Below, piece by piece: positions 37,011 through 44,932 of a stretch of 64,000 nucleotides of DNA; position 1 is the first letter of the stretch, and every line of letters starts with the position of its first letter. This DNA is from Acidobacteriota bacterium (lineage in GTDB: Bacteria; Acidobacteriota; Holophagae; Holophagales; Holophagaceae): positions 1 through 64,000 of the forward strand of contig JACPYP010000006.1 in NCBI GenBank assembly GCA_016195985.1. The letters run 5' to 3'. Made by a program: the position numbers and the translations under genes. The notes below the pieces were generated by a model that had not been told where the DNA came from, made no database searches, and saw only the letters and a list, made by a program, of their open reading frames with translations.

Positions 37011-37040
37011 AAAACGAAAACCCCGCCGGGCACGGCGGGG
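37011..37040 (-). terminator. Rho-independent-type terminator in the proC leader
   Basis: On the minus strand an 8-bp GC stem (CCCCGCCG/CGGCGGGG, 37021-37040, loop 4) is followed by TTTTCGTTTT (37011-37020), ending right before the proC ribosome-binding site. Its position makes it a candidate attenuator. It could instead simply end an upstream transcript. Confidence 0.7.
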
Positions 37041-37064
37041 GGAATGTCGAAACCTGGATCCAGG

Positions 37065-37133
37065 TCAGCGGGCGTAGCTCCCCCCCGCACTCAAGGTGCT
37101 AGGGCGCGGGTGCACGGTCAGGACCAGGATCAT
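37065..37133 (-). CDS. Candidate leader peptide ORF upstream of proC
   Basis: A 22-codon ORF (ATG at 37133; an in-frame ATG at 37145 adds four codons). It begins MILVLTVHPRP and is rich in Leu, Val, Ile and Pro. Its stop is followed at once by the 12-bp palindrome CCTGGATCCAGG (37053-37064) and then by the terminator hairpin and T-run. This order is typical of amino-acid-responsive attenuators. The branched-chain-rich start resembles ilv-type leaders more than a proline leader. No strong ribosome-binding site is seen. Coding status is inferred from layout only. Confidence 0.4.
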   Translation of the reverse strand: MILVLTVHPRPSTLSAGGSYAR

Positions 37134-37181
37134 GGGAACCAGCATAGCGGGAAGCCTGCGGGCAGAAGGGACTAAACCGCG

Positions 37182-37526
37182 CTACTGGTCCCGCCCCCGC
37201 CCCAGGGTCCACCAAGGGCAATCCTTCATGGCGGAGACGACGAAGCCCTGTTTCATTTCGGAGATGAGCTGGAACTGGGTGGAAATGGCGGTGTGGAAGC
37301 CCGTGGTGACTTCGCCCGGGCCCGACTTCACTCCGAAGAAGAAATCGGACTGGGACAGACCCAGGCGCAGGATGGTCTCCTGGAGGGCCTCCCGGTGGTC
37401 GAAGCCCTCGGGGATGTTCTGGATCACCTGCACCGTTTCCGCGGCGATGATGGTCGGCGCATAGGCGGCGGTGCCCTGGTCTTCCAGCACCGTGAGGGTG
37501 ATGTGGGTGAATTCGTCGAGATCCAT
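37182..37526 (-). CDS. Conserved-looking protein of unknown function, 114 aa
   Basis: Starts 16 bp after the gltX stop on the same strand, so it is probably in an operon with gltX. The protein is soluble, without a signal peptide or membrane segment, and has mixed alpha/beta character (HITLTVLEDQGTAAYAPTII, DHREALQETILRLGL, FFFGVKSGPGEVTTGFHTAI, QGFVVSAMKDCPWW). I do not recognise the family. The start Met fits the frame, but the ribosome-binding site is weak. Confidence 0.65.
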   Translation of the reverse strand: MDLDEFTHITLTVLEDQGTAAYAPTIIAAETVQVIQNIPEGFDHREALQETILRLGLSQSDFFFGVKSGPGEVTTGFHTAISTQFQLISEMKQGFVVSAMKDCPWWTLGRGRDQ

Positions 37527-37542
37527 CAGGCCCGCCGATCCG

Positions 37543-39015
37543 TCACAACCAGCGCGAAAGGCGCGCCGCCACCTCGTCCCGGCCCGCCAGCATGAGCGTG
37601 TCGTAGATGCCGGGGCTCACGGGCTTGCCGCAGAGGGCCACCCGCAGGGCCTGAGCCAGGTCCTTGGTCTTGAGGCCGTGGCGATCGAGGATGGCCGTGA
37701 AGGCGGTTTCGAGGCCCTCGTGCGAGTAGTCCGTCAGCGCGGCCACTTCGGCCAGGGCGGGCTTGACGGCGGGCGTGAGGAACTTCTCCACGGCCTTTTC
37801 GTCGAAGGCGGCGGGCCGCTCGAAGGCGAAGCGCAGGGCCTCGGCCATGTCCGTCAGCGATTTGCCCTTCTGGGTGCACTGGATGGCCTGGGCCTTCCAG
37901 GCCTCGGGTTTCGCAGCCCAGGCCTCCGGCATGAAGGGGCGCAGGTGCGGCTCCAGCTCCTGCCAGGAGGAACGCTGGATGAGCTTCTGGTTCAGCCACT
38001 GGAGCTTGTCCATGTCGAAGCGGGCGGCGCTCTTCTGGCAGTCCGCCAGATCGAAGAGCTGGATCATCTGCGCATCCGTGAGCAGTTCCTCCTCGGCGCT
38101 TTCCACGGCCCTGCCGTCGATCTTGGGGGTCCAGGAAAGGCGCGCCAGGGCCAGGCGGACGGCCGAAGGCAGCAGGCCCATGGCCTGGTACTCGGTGATG
38201 CTGGTGGCGCCATGGCGCTTGCTGAGCTTGGCGCCGTCGGCGCCGAGGATCATGGGCACGTGGGCGAAGGCGGGCAGATCGTATCCGAAGGCCGCGAAGA
38301 GCGGGATCTGCTTGGGGGTGTTGTTGAGGTGGTCGTCCCCGCGGATGACGTGGGTCACCTGCATGTGGGTGTCGTCCACCACCACGCAGAAATTGTAGGT
38401 GGGCACGCCGATCTCGCCGGGGCCGTCGCCCGTGCGGGCGATGATCCAATCGTCCAGGCTGTCCGCCGGGAAGCGGGTGTCGCCCTTGATGAGGTCCGGC
38501 ACCAGGATGTCGCCCTCCTCGGGCATGCGGAAGCGGATGGCGGCGGGCTGGCTGGCGTCGTGATGGGCGGCGGCGCAGCCCTTGCCCCGGTCCATGCCGC
38601 GGTTGTACTGGAACACCTTGCCCGCCGCCTCCACGGCCTTGCGGCGCTCCTCAATGGCTTCGCGGGAGCAGCGGCAGCGGTAGGCCAGATCCTTGTCGAG
38701 CAGCTCCTGGATCTTGGCCTTGTAGAGGTCCATGCGCTGCATCTGGCGGTAGGGACCGTGGGGGCCCTTCCATTGGCTGGCATCGCCCGCCACGGGGCCC
38801 TCGTCCCAATCCAGGCCGCACCAGGCCATGCCCTCCTCGATGATGCGGATGTTGTCGTCGGTGCTGCGGGACAGATCCGTGTCTTCGATGCGCAGAATGA
38901 AGCGCCCCCCGTGCTTGCGGGCGAAGAGCCAGCAGAACAGGGCGGTGCGCACGCCTCCGATGTGGAGCATGCCCGTAGGCGAAGGAGCAAAGCGGGTGAC
39001 GATCTGGCGGGACAT
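37543..39015 (-). CDS. gltX: Glutamyl-tRNA synthetase
   Basis: 490 aa class I synthetase. FAPSPTGMLHIGGVRTALF contains the HIGH-type motif and GAKLSKRHGATS the KMSKS-type motif. LRIEDTDLSRS is the Glu/tRNA-binding stretch. A CRCSREAIEERRK segment is where zinc-binding members have Cys ligands, although the full four-ligand set is not evident. The length is normal for bacterial GluRS. It charges tRNA-Glu in the cytoplasm. It is followed by the 114-aa unknown gene. Confidence 0.96.
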   Translation of the reverse strand: MSRQIVTRFAPSPTGMLHIGGVRTALFCWLFARKHGGRFILRIEDTDLSRSTDDNIRIIEEGMAWCGLDWDEGPVAGDASQWKGPHGPYRQMQRMDLYKAKIQELLDKDLAYRCRCSREAIEERRKAVEAAGKVFQYNRGMDRGKGCAAAHHDASQPAAIRFRMPEEGDILVPDLIKGDTRFPADSLDDWIIARTGDGPGEIGVPTYNFCVVVDDTHMQVTHVIRGDDHLNNTPKQIPLFAAFGYDLPAFAHVPMILGADGAKLSKRHGATSITEYQAMGLLPSAVRLALARLSWTPKIDGRAVESAEEELLTDAQMIQLFDLADCQKSAARFDMDKLQWLNQKLIQRSSWQELEPHLRPFMPEAWAAKPEAWKAQAIQCTQKGKSLTDMAEALRFAFERPAAFDEKAVEKFLTPAVKPALAEVAALTDYSHEGLETAFTAILDRHGLKTKDLAQALRVALCGKPVSPGIYDTLMLAGRDEVAARLSRWL

Positions 39016-39060
39016 GGGAGAGCCTCGGGTCTAATCCTCCAGTGTGCCCGAATCGGGGAC

Positions 39061-39120
39061 CAGTCTTCAGGGGTCAGTCTTCAGGGGGCACCCTCCCCAC
39101 CGAAGACTGAAGACTGAAAG
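39061..39120. repeat. GAAGACTGA-type inverted repeat, member 1
   Basis: Left arm CAGTCTTCAGGGGTCAGTCT (from 39061, ending TTCAG at 39084) and right arm GAAGACTGAAGACTGAAAG (39102-39120) are inverted copies of the same short motif. It lies between gltX and the MglA-like gene. Related arms recur at 58911-59055 and 61321-61340. Confidence 0.7.
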
Positions 39121-39122
39121 AT

Positions 39123-39992
39123 CTACTTGATATACAGCTTCAGCCGGATCTCCACCGGGGAATCGCCGCTGAAGAGGCTGCGGTCCAGCACCACGGGCAC
39201 TTCCACCACGCTGCTGTGGGGCAGGTGGGAAGCCGCCGGAGCGGCCTCCGGGCGGCTGGCCTCCGAAGGGATCTCGTCAATTTCCTCCAGCAGTTCGCCG
39301 GCGGACAATTCCTCCACTTCCAGGGGCTTGGTGGATTCCTGGACCGGGGGAGGCGGCGGCGGAGCGCCGCCCAGCATGACGGCCGGTTCTTCCACCACGC
39401 CGCCGCCATATTTCTCGGCGAGGCTCTTCAGCACGAGCTTGGCCACTCCCGTAAGCGTTTCCTTCACCCCTTCGCCGCGCATGGCGCAGGCCTCGAAGGT
39501 GGGAGCGCCGTAGAGGTTGATCTCCCGGTCCAGATGGTCCACCGGAAGGGCGTTGGGCGTGTCCCGCTTGTTCCACTGGATGACGTGGGGGATCTTCTCC
39601 AGGTCGGCGCCCTGGTCCTTGAGGTTGGTGATGAGGTTCTGGAAGCTTTCCTTGTTGCTTTCCAGGGCCGGGGCCTGGGAATCCGCCACGAACACCACCG
39701 CGTCGGCCCCGCGGAGCACCAGCTTGCGGGTGGCGTCATAGAAGACCTGCCCAGGCACTGTGTAGAGCTGGATCCGGGTCTTCATGCCCCGGATGGTGCC
39801 CAGTTCAATGGGCAGGAAGTCGAAGAAGAGGGTGCGGTCCGTCTGGGTGGCCAGGGACAGCATCTTGCCCCTCCCATCCCCGGGCAGGGTGTCATAGACG
39901 TGCTGGAGGTTAGTCGTCTTGCCGCACAAGCCGGGGCCGTAATAGACGATCTTGGCCGTCAACTCCTTGGTGGCCGCGTTGAAAAGCACCAT
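39123..39992 (-). CDS. MglA-like small GTPase with C-terminal extension
   Basis: 289 aa, with ATG at 39992 behind GAAGG. P-loop YYGPGLCGKTTN (17-28), then TVPGQVFYDATRKLVLRGAD in the switch II region, and WNKRD for guanine specificity. Residues 1-195 match bacterial MglA/GTPase-like proteins that control polarity and motility. The 95-residue tail is unusual: a poly-Pro run (GGAPPPPPPV), acidic segments, and a short beta-like end (SVVEVPVVLDRSLF). Roadblock partners, usually neighbours of mglA, are not adjacent here but occur at 18.5-19.7 kb. It is divergent from the FHA-RDD gene. Confidence 0.88.
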   Translation of the reverse strand: MVLFNAATKELTAKIVYYGPGLCGKTTNLQHVYDTLPGDGRGKMLSLATQTDRTLFFDFLPIELGTIRGMKTRIQLYTVPGQVFYDATRKLVLRGADAVVFVADSQAPALESNKESFQNLITNLKDQGADLEKIPHVIQWNKRDTPNALPVDHLDREINLYGAPTFEACAMRGEGVKETLTGVAKLVLKSLAEKYGGGVVEEPAVMLGGAPPPPPPVQESTKPLEVEELSAGELLEEIDEIPSEASRPEAAPAASHLPHSSVVEVPVVLDRSLFSGDSPVEIRLKLYIK

Positions 39993-40128
39993 GCATGCAC
40001 CTTCATCCCATTGGGGGAAGATTGGCGGGTCCGCTGCGACCCGTCAAGAAAGAACCGAGATGCGCAGGCTATCCTCATGACGCGAGGATGCGCTACACTT
40101 CGGCCCATCCCACCATCCGAGGATGTCC

Positions 40129-41172
40129 ATGGCCAAACTGCTGGTACACGAAAGCGCAGGAGCCCGCGAATTCGAGATCATCGATAACGAGGTCCACATG
40201 GGCCGGGAGCTGGATAACACGCTCCGCCTGCCCGATCCCAGCATCAGCCGCCACCACTGCGTGATCCGTAAGTTGGGCGGCGGTTTCGAAATCCAGGACC
40301 TCCAGAGCAGCAATGGCGTGCTGGTGAACGGCAACCGGGTGCAATCCTCCCCTCTGCGGGACGGCGACCGCATCACGTTGGGCCAGGTTCAACTGACCTT
40401 CCAGGATCCCCGCCCCGAAGCGGGCGCCACCGTGGCCCTCAACATCCAGGATGCCCCCCCGGCCGTGCCCACCGGCACCGTGCGCATGTCCGCCGACGAT
40501 CTGGCCGCCATCCACGTGGGCGGCGCGCCCGCGGAGCCCAAGGGCCCCGATCAGATCGCCACGGGCCCCGTGCCCGTTCCGCCGCCTCCCCCCGCCCTTC
40601 CCATGCCCCCGGCCGCCCCACCCGTAGCTCCGACGGCACCGGCGGCCCCCGCGCTCCGGCCTACAGGCCAGGCCGTGGCTCAATCGGCACCCCGGCCCGC
40701 GGCCGCGGATGGCCCCATGCCCGCCTTCATCGCCGGCTTCCTGCCCCCGGTGCCCGACGACGCGCAGCCCACCGGCGAACGGGGTGACTTCTTCACGCGG
40801 CTGGCCGCAGTGATCCTCGACGTGCTTCCCTTCATCGCCCTCTACATCGCGGTCTTCATCCTGACCTTCATCATTCCCTTCCTCGGCTGCATTGTGCTGC
40901 CCTTCGTCGGCCTGTTCGGCCTCGCCTACACCTTCCTCTTCATCCCCTACTGCGAAAGCCACTACGGCGGAACCTTCGGCAAGAAGATCATGAAGCTGCG
41001 CATCGTGCCCGAAGACAATCCCCAGGGCCGCATCGATTTCGGCACGGCCATCCTGCGCCGCGTGGGCCACATCCTCAACTTCACCATCCTCTACCTCCTC
41101 GTGTTCGGCGACGAACGCAAGCATGTGGGCGACATGATCAGCAAATCGGTCTGCATCAAGGTCGACCGTTGA
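40129..41172 (+). CDS. FHA domain - RDD membrane protein
   Basis: 347 aa. The ATG at 40129 is chosen because GAGG lies 7 nt upstream; the in-frame ATG at 40123 abuts that site. Residues 20-95 form an FHA domain (MGRELDNTLRLPDPSISRHHC, SSNGVLVNGNRV), which binds phosphothreonine. Residues 120-205 are a Pro/Ala-rich linker. Residues 215-345 form an RDD-family membrane domain (FFTRLAAVILDVLPF, GGTFGKKIMKLRIV, RKHVGDMISKSVCIKV). It couples a phosphopeptide reader on the cytoplasmic side to a membrane module. The role is unknown. Confidence 0.85.
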   Translation: MAKLLVHESAGAREFEIIDNEVHMGRELDNTLRLPDPSISRHHCVIRKLGGGFEIQDLQSSNGVLVNGNRVQSSPLRDGDRITLGQVQLTFQDPRPEAGATVALNIQDAPPAVPTGTVRMSADDLAAIHVGGAPAEPKGPDQIATGPVPVPPPPPALPMPPAAPPVAPTAPAAPALRPTGQAVAQSAPRPAAADGPMPAFIAGFLPPVPDDAQPTGERGDFFTRLAAVILDVLPFIALYIAVFILTFIIPFLGCIVLPFVGLFGLAYTFLFIPYCESHYGGTFGKKIMKLRIVPEDNPQGRIDFGTAILRRVGHILNFTILYLLVFGDERKHVGDMISKSVCIKVDR

Positions 41173-41193
41173 TCCAGGCTTGAATCCGGGTCC

Positions 41194-41215
41194 GGCGCCC
41201 GCCTCGGCGGGCGCC
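41194..41215 (+). terminator. Hairpin after the FHA-RDD gene
   Basis: A 10-bp GC stem (GGCGCCCGCC/GGCGGGCGCC) 21 bp after the stop, just ahead of the dcd ribosome-binding site. Only a short, mixed pyrimidine tail follows. Confidence 0.5.
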
Positions 41216-41232
41216 TCCCGTTTGGAGGCGCC

Positions 41233-41763
41233 ATGATCCTCACTGGCCGGCAGATCCTCGAGGCGAAAGCCGAGGGCCGTCTCCGCATCGATCCCTGGCA
41301 GGACAGCCAGCTCAACCCCAACAGCTACAACCTGCGGCTGGGCGAGGATCTGGCGGTCTACACGGACCACGAGCTGGACATGGCCAAGCCCAACGGCATC
41401 GAGTTCCTGAAGATTCCCCCCGAAGGCCTGCTGCTACAGCCGGGGAGGCTCTACCTGGGCCGCACCCTCGAATACACCGAGACCCGGGGCATGGTGCCCA
41501 TGCTGGAGGGCCGCAGCAGCGTGGGGCGCCTGGGCCTCTTCGTGCATGTGACCGCGGGCTTCGGCGACATCGGCTTCTGCGGCTACTGGACGCTGGAGAT
41601 CAGCTGCATCCAGCCTGTGCGGATCTACGCGGGCGTGGCCATCTGCCAGATCTTCTACCACACCGTCCAGGGTGAGCACGACAGCTACGAATCCGGCAAG
41701 TACCAGCGCAACTCGGGCATCCAGCCCTCCATGCTCTGGAAAGATTTCCTGAAGGATACGTGA
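41233..41763 (+). CDS. dcd: dCTP deaminase
   Basis: 176 aa trimeric dUTPase-fold enzyme that converts dCTP to dUTP for thymidylate synthesis. LNPNSYNLRLGEDL, EGRSSVGRLGLFVHVTAGFGDIGFCGYWTLEI and GKYQRNSGIQPS match the family. TTGGAGGCGCC precedes the ATG. The length is slightly short of the E. coli enzyme but normal for this family. Whether it is monofunctional or also a dUTPase cannot be decided by eye. Confidence 0.94.
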   Translation: MILTGRQILEAKAEGRLRIDPWQDSQLNPNSYNLRLGEDLAVYTDHELDMAKPNGIEFLKIPPEGLLLQPGRLYLGRTLEYTETRGMVPMLEGRSSVGRLGLFVHVTAGFGDIGFCGYWTLEISCIQPVRIYAGVAICQIFYHTVQGEHDSYESGKYQRNSGIQPSMLWKDFLKDT

Positions 41764-41815
41764 CCTACCGGTCAGAATCGCCTATTATTCCTTCAGACTT
41801 CCTGCGAGGTATGCC

Positions 41816-42085
41816 ATGACGGCCGCGGCCCTGATGCCCCTTTTTGCTTTCGCCCAGTCCAAACCGGACCAGGCCGCCCTGGCCGGTCTCATGGCCTTCG
41901 GCTGCGTCTTCTGGCTCTTCCTGATCCTCGCCGCGATGGCCTTCCCCATCTTCTGCTTCTGGCGCATCTTCACCAAGGCGGGCTACAGCGGCGCCATGTC
42001 CCTCATCTGGCTGGTCCCCCTCGTGGGCCCCATCGTGGTGCTCTGCATCCTGGCCTTCGGCACCTGGCCCAACCAGAAGGGCTGA
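41816..42085 (+). CDS. Small membrane protein, 89 aa
   Basis: Two to three hydrophobic segments (ALAGLMAFGCVFWLFLILAA, MAFPIFCFWRIF, MSLIWLVPLVGPIVVLCILA) with a short C-terminal tail (FGTWPNQKG). GAGG lies upstream of the ATG. A strong terminator follows, so it is a short unit of its own or with dcd (52 bp away). The pattern resembles small inner-membrane proteins with no assigned role. Confidence 0.65.
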   Translation: MTAAALMPLFAFAQSKPDQAALAGLMAFGCVFWLFLILAAMAFPIFCFWRIFTKAGYSGAMSLIWLVPLVGPIVVLCILAFGTWPNQKG

Positions 42086-42104
42086 GTCCAACCCTCCTGA
42101 AATG

Positions 42105-42134
42105 CACATGGCGGCCCTGCGGGGCCGCCATGTG
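42105..42134 (+). terminator. Strong bidirectional terminator
   Basis: A perfect 13-bp stem (CACATGGCGGCCC/GGGCCGCCATGTG) with loop TGCG, followed by TTGTTG on the plus strand. It lies between the 89-aa membrane gene and the convergent DUF2085 gene. Confidence 0.8.
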
Positions 42135-42147
42135 TTGTTGCGCACCA

Positions 42148-42609
42148 TCACGCGCGGATGGATTCCGGGGATGGCTCCGCCCAGCCGCGAAGGTGGGCGA
42201 CGGCCAGCAGCATGAGGCCCAGGCCCAACAACCAGCCCGTGCCCAGCCGCGCCGGATGCCAGCTGGGGCGCCAGCCCAAGTCCTGGGTGAGGACATCCAG
42301 GGCCATGGGCAGGGCCACGCCCAGCGCCAGGGCCCGCGTGTGGCGCACGGCCCAATCACTCGCCAGCCAAAGGCGCGCAGGCATCAGGGCCCCCGTCAGA
42401 AGACCCAGGTAGATGCCCGCGCAACGGCTGCACACCAGCATCTGCACCCCTCCCAACAGGAGGCTGCGCTCCGGCATGCGGTGGCAGGTGGTGCCGAAGA
42501 CCGCCTCCAGGAGCACCGACCGGTGGCCCGCCATGATCCATGGCAGCAGACCGGTGCCCCCGAGGAGGATTCTGAAGGCGAGGACCCAGCGGGACCGGGC
42601 CCAGGTCAT
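42148..42609 (-). CDS. DUF2085 family membrane protein
   Basis: 153 aa. Start ATG 42609 overlaps the upstream gene's stop (TGATG). The family core is clear: TTCHRMPERSLLLGG followed by VCSRCAGIYLGLLTGAL, whose Cys and His residues may bind metal or redox cofactors, then ALPMALDVLTQDLGWR. About four spans. The function of DUF2085 is unknown. It is translationally coupled to the 155-aa membrane protein upstream. Confidence 0.8.
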   Translation of the reverse strand: MTWARSRWVLAFRILLGGTGLLPWIMAGHRSVLLEAVFGTTCHRMPERSLLLGGVQMLVCSRCAGIYLGLLTGALMPARLWLASDWAVRHTRALALGVALPMALDVLTQDLGWRPSWHPARLGTGWLLGLGLMLLAVAHLRGWAEPSPESIRA

Positions 42610-43076
42610 CAAGCGCGCTTCCGGTCCTTGAAGAAGAGTGCCATGCCCAGGATGCCGCCCAGGGCGCCGAAAGCGGCGTAGAGCACGGCGTCCACGGGAA
42701 TGATGATCACGCCCATGGCCGAAGAGGCGGCCAGCTGGGACTTCATCTGCGCCGGCGCGTTGCTCAGCACCGAGGTCAACAGGGAAGCCATCATCCGGCT
42801 GGTGATCAGCCCAAGCACACCTGCGATCACGCCCGCGCCTGCGCCTGCGGCCGCGCCGAAGCCCGCGGCCTCGCCCATGGAGACGGAATCACCGGGTGCG
42901 CTCTTCAGGTACATGGACAGCGCCAGGACGATGCCCGCCATGTTGAGCAGGCAGAAGCAGCAGTTGAGGATGTTCAACAGCGGGATGCCGCTGGCCACAC
43001 CGCTGATCAGGGCCCCGATCAGGATGTGTTTGCCGAAACGGCCGAAGGTCTGATCCTGGGATGTCACAGGTTCCAT
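42609..43076 (-). CDS. Membrane protein of unknown function, 155 aa
   Basis: ATG at 43076 behind GGGAG. Three or four hydrophobic segments (HILIGALISGVASGIPLLNI, CFCLLNMAGIVLALSMYL, a Gly/Ala-rich FGAAAGAGAGVIAGVLGLI, and VIIIPVDAVLYAAFGALGGI). The C-terminus is basic (FFKDRKRA), as expected for the cytoplasmic side. I cannot assign a family. It is cotranscribed with the DUF2085 gene (overlapping TGATG). Confidence 0.65.
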   Translation of the reverse strand: MEPVTSQDQTFGRFGKHILIGALISGVASGIPLLNILNCCFCLLNMAGIVLALSMYLKSAPGDSVSMGEAAGFGAAAGAGAGVIAGVLGLITSRMMASLLTSVLSNAPAQMKSQLAASSAMGVIIIPVDAVLYAAFGALGGILGMALFFKDRKRA

Positions 43077-43214
43077 GAAGGGCTCCCATTGGGAAAGCGT
43101 GGAGGGGTCCAGGACGGCGAAGCCTGGCCTGGAAAGAGTGGGGATGGATGCCAGTCTAGAACCGAAGATCGCCCAAAGGTAGAGAAGAACCTGATGCTTG
43201 GGCCTCCGGTCTGC

Positions 43215-44840
43215 TCATCCCGGCCCATGCACCCCCGTAGGCGCATCCGGAGTCCACAGCACCTCGAAGGGCCGCACCTCCTGCTCGATGCCCTTGAGCG
43301 CGAAGCCCGCCAGTTGCCGGAGATCCGCCCGGCCCGACAGCTCCGCGGTGCGGGGCCCCAGCACGATCTGGCCGGGCTTGGCCACGCCGCTCTCCAGGCG
43401 CGAGGCCAAGTTCACCGTGCTGCCCATCACGGTGTAATCCATGCGCTTTTCACATCCGATATCGCCCGCGAAGGCCTCGCCGCTGTTGATGCCGATTCGC
43501 ATTTTCAATTCGGGATAGCCTGCGGGCCGGGCCGCGTTGAGGGTGGCGAGGCATTCCTGCATGGCGATGGCCGCGTCGATGGCGTGCTTCGCGTGGTCCG
43601 GATCGGGATTCGGCGCGCCGAAGAAGGCCATGATGGCGTCGCCAATGTACTTGTCGAGGGTGCCGCCGCGGCTGAAGATCTGGTCGGTCATCACCTCGAA
43701 GGTGCGGTTGAGGATACCCGCCAGCACCAGGGGCTCCATGCCCTCGCTCATGCGGGTGAAGCCTGAGATGTCGGCGAAGAGCACCGTGATCTGGCAGCGC
43801 TGGGCCTGGAGCGCCGGAGCCTCCTTGTTCTGGCTGGACTTGAGGATCTGATCCACCACCTGGGGGCTGTGGTAGCGCTCCAGGCGCTGGCGGAATTTGG
43901 CCTCGCGTTCGCGCTGGATGCCCACGGCCGCGAAATTGGCCATGGCGCTGAGCAGGTGCTCGTCTTCCCGCTTGAAGCCGCCCTTGTTGAGGCTGGTCTC
44001 CAGGTAGATGACGCCCAGGGCCTGGTCTTCCACGATGAGCGGCGCGCACAGCGCCGAGGTGATGCCGTGGATCTTGATGCTCTCTCCGGCGCTGAAGCGG
44101 GGATCCATGCGGGCATCGGTGGTGAGGATGGCCACCCGGTTGTCCATGGCCGTGCGGGCGATGGTGCGGCTGATGGGGTTCGTGTGGGTTCCCGGCACTT
44201 CCTCCCAGAGCAGTTCGGGCACCAGCTCGCCCGCCGCGTCCACCAGCAGGATGAAGCCGCGCTGGCAGGGGATCTGGGCGGTCACCAGGCCCATGACCGA
44301 TTCCAGCAGCTCGGCCAGGCCCGCGGCGCGGAGCAGGGTGCCGGCCATGCTGGCCAGGCGCTGGAACAGGGTGACGGCTTCGCCGGAAGGGTGCTGGCCG
44401 CCGGCCTGGGCCAGCATGGCTTCCAGGCTGGCATGGGGCACGAGGATGGAGCCCGAGGCGTCGAAGGCGCGGTCCTCCAGGGCAATCTTGGATATGACCG
44501 ATTTGGGCGCCAGATCCTGGTTCAGGCCCGAGGTGCCTGGGGCCGTCGACGGGCCGTCTTCGGGCACCCACAGAACCACCGTCTCGCCCAGCAGAATGGT
44601 GTCGCCGGGGTGCAAAGGAGCCGGCTCGCTGAGCACCAAACCATTGAGCGAAGTCCCATTGAGGGACTTCATGTCCATGACGTGGGGCTGGCCGTTCCTC
44701 AGGAAGACCCGGGCGTGGATCCGGCTGACCGCGTTCGTCTGGATCCGGATGGTGGCCTGATCCCCCCGGCCGATGGTCACGCCCTCTTCCGTGAGCATCA
44801 CAGGGTGCAGGGCACCATCAACCTGGAGAGTGAGTTTCAT
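43215..44840 (-). CDS. FHA-GAF-adenylate/guanylate cyclase
   Basis: 541 aa. Residues about 5-92 form an FHA domain (VTIGRGDQATIRIQTNAVSRIHARV, SLNGTSLNGL). Residues about 155-315 form a GAF domain (LLRAAGLAELLESVMGLV, ALCAPLIVEDQALGVIYLET). Residues 345-525 form a class III cyclase domain, with metal-binding Asp357 (LFADISGFT) and Asp401 (DKYIGDAIMAFFGAP), and Lys397 in the purine-specifying position, favouring ATP. It should make cAMP in response to a phosphopeptide or small-molecule signal. It is soluble, with no membrane span. It is divergent from rimO, with about 92 bp between. Confidence 0.9.
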   Translation of the reverse strand: MKLTLQVDGALHPVMLTEEGVTIGRGDQATIRIQTNAVSRIHARVFLRNGQPHVMDMKSLNGTSLNGLVLSEPAPLHPGDTILLGETVVLWVPEDGPSTAPGTSGLNQDLAPKSVISKIALEDRAFDASGSILVPHASLEAMLAQAGGQHPSGEAVTLFQRLASMAGTLLRAAGLAELLESVMGLVTAQIPCQRGFILLVDAAGELVPELLWEEVPGTHTNPISRTIARTAMDNRVAILTTDARMDPRFSAGESIKIHGITSALCAPLIVEDQALGVIYLETSLNKGGFKREDEHLLSAMANFAAVGIQREREAKFRQRLERYHSPQVVDQILKSSQNKEAPALQAQRCQITVLFADISGFTRMSEGMEPLVLAGILNRTFEVMTDQIFSRGGTLDKYIGDAIMAFFGAPNPDPDHAKHAIDAAIAMQECLATLNAARPAGYPELKMRIGINSGEAFAGDIGCEKRMDYTVMGSTVNLASRLESGVAKPGQIVLGPRTAELSGRADLRQLAGFALKGIEQEVRPFEVLWTPDAPTGVHGPG

Positions 44841-44932
44841 GGCGGGTCCGGGAGGGGATTGAGTTTAACATGCGCTAGAGACGTCATCGGCCGCCCGTTG
44901 TATTCTATGAGGTTCACCCTCCGGGGTCTGGA

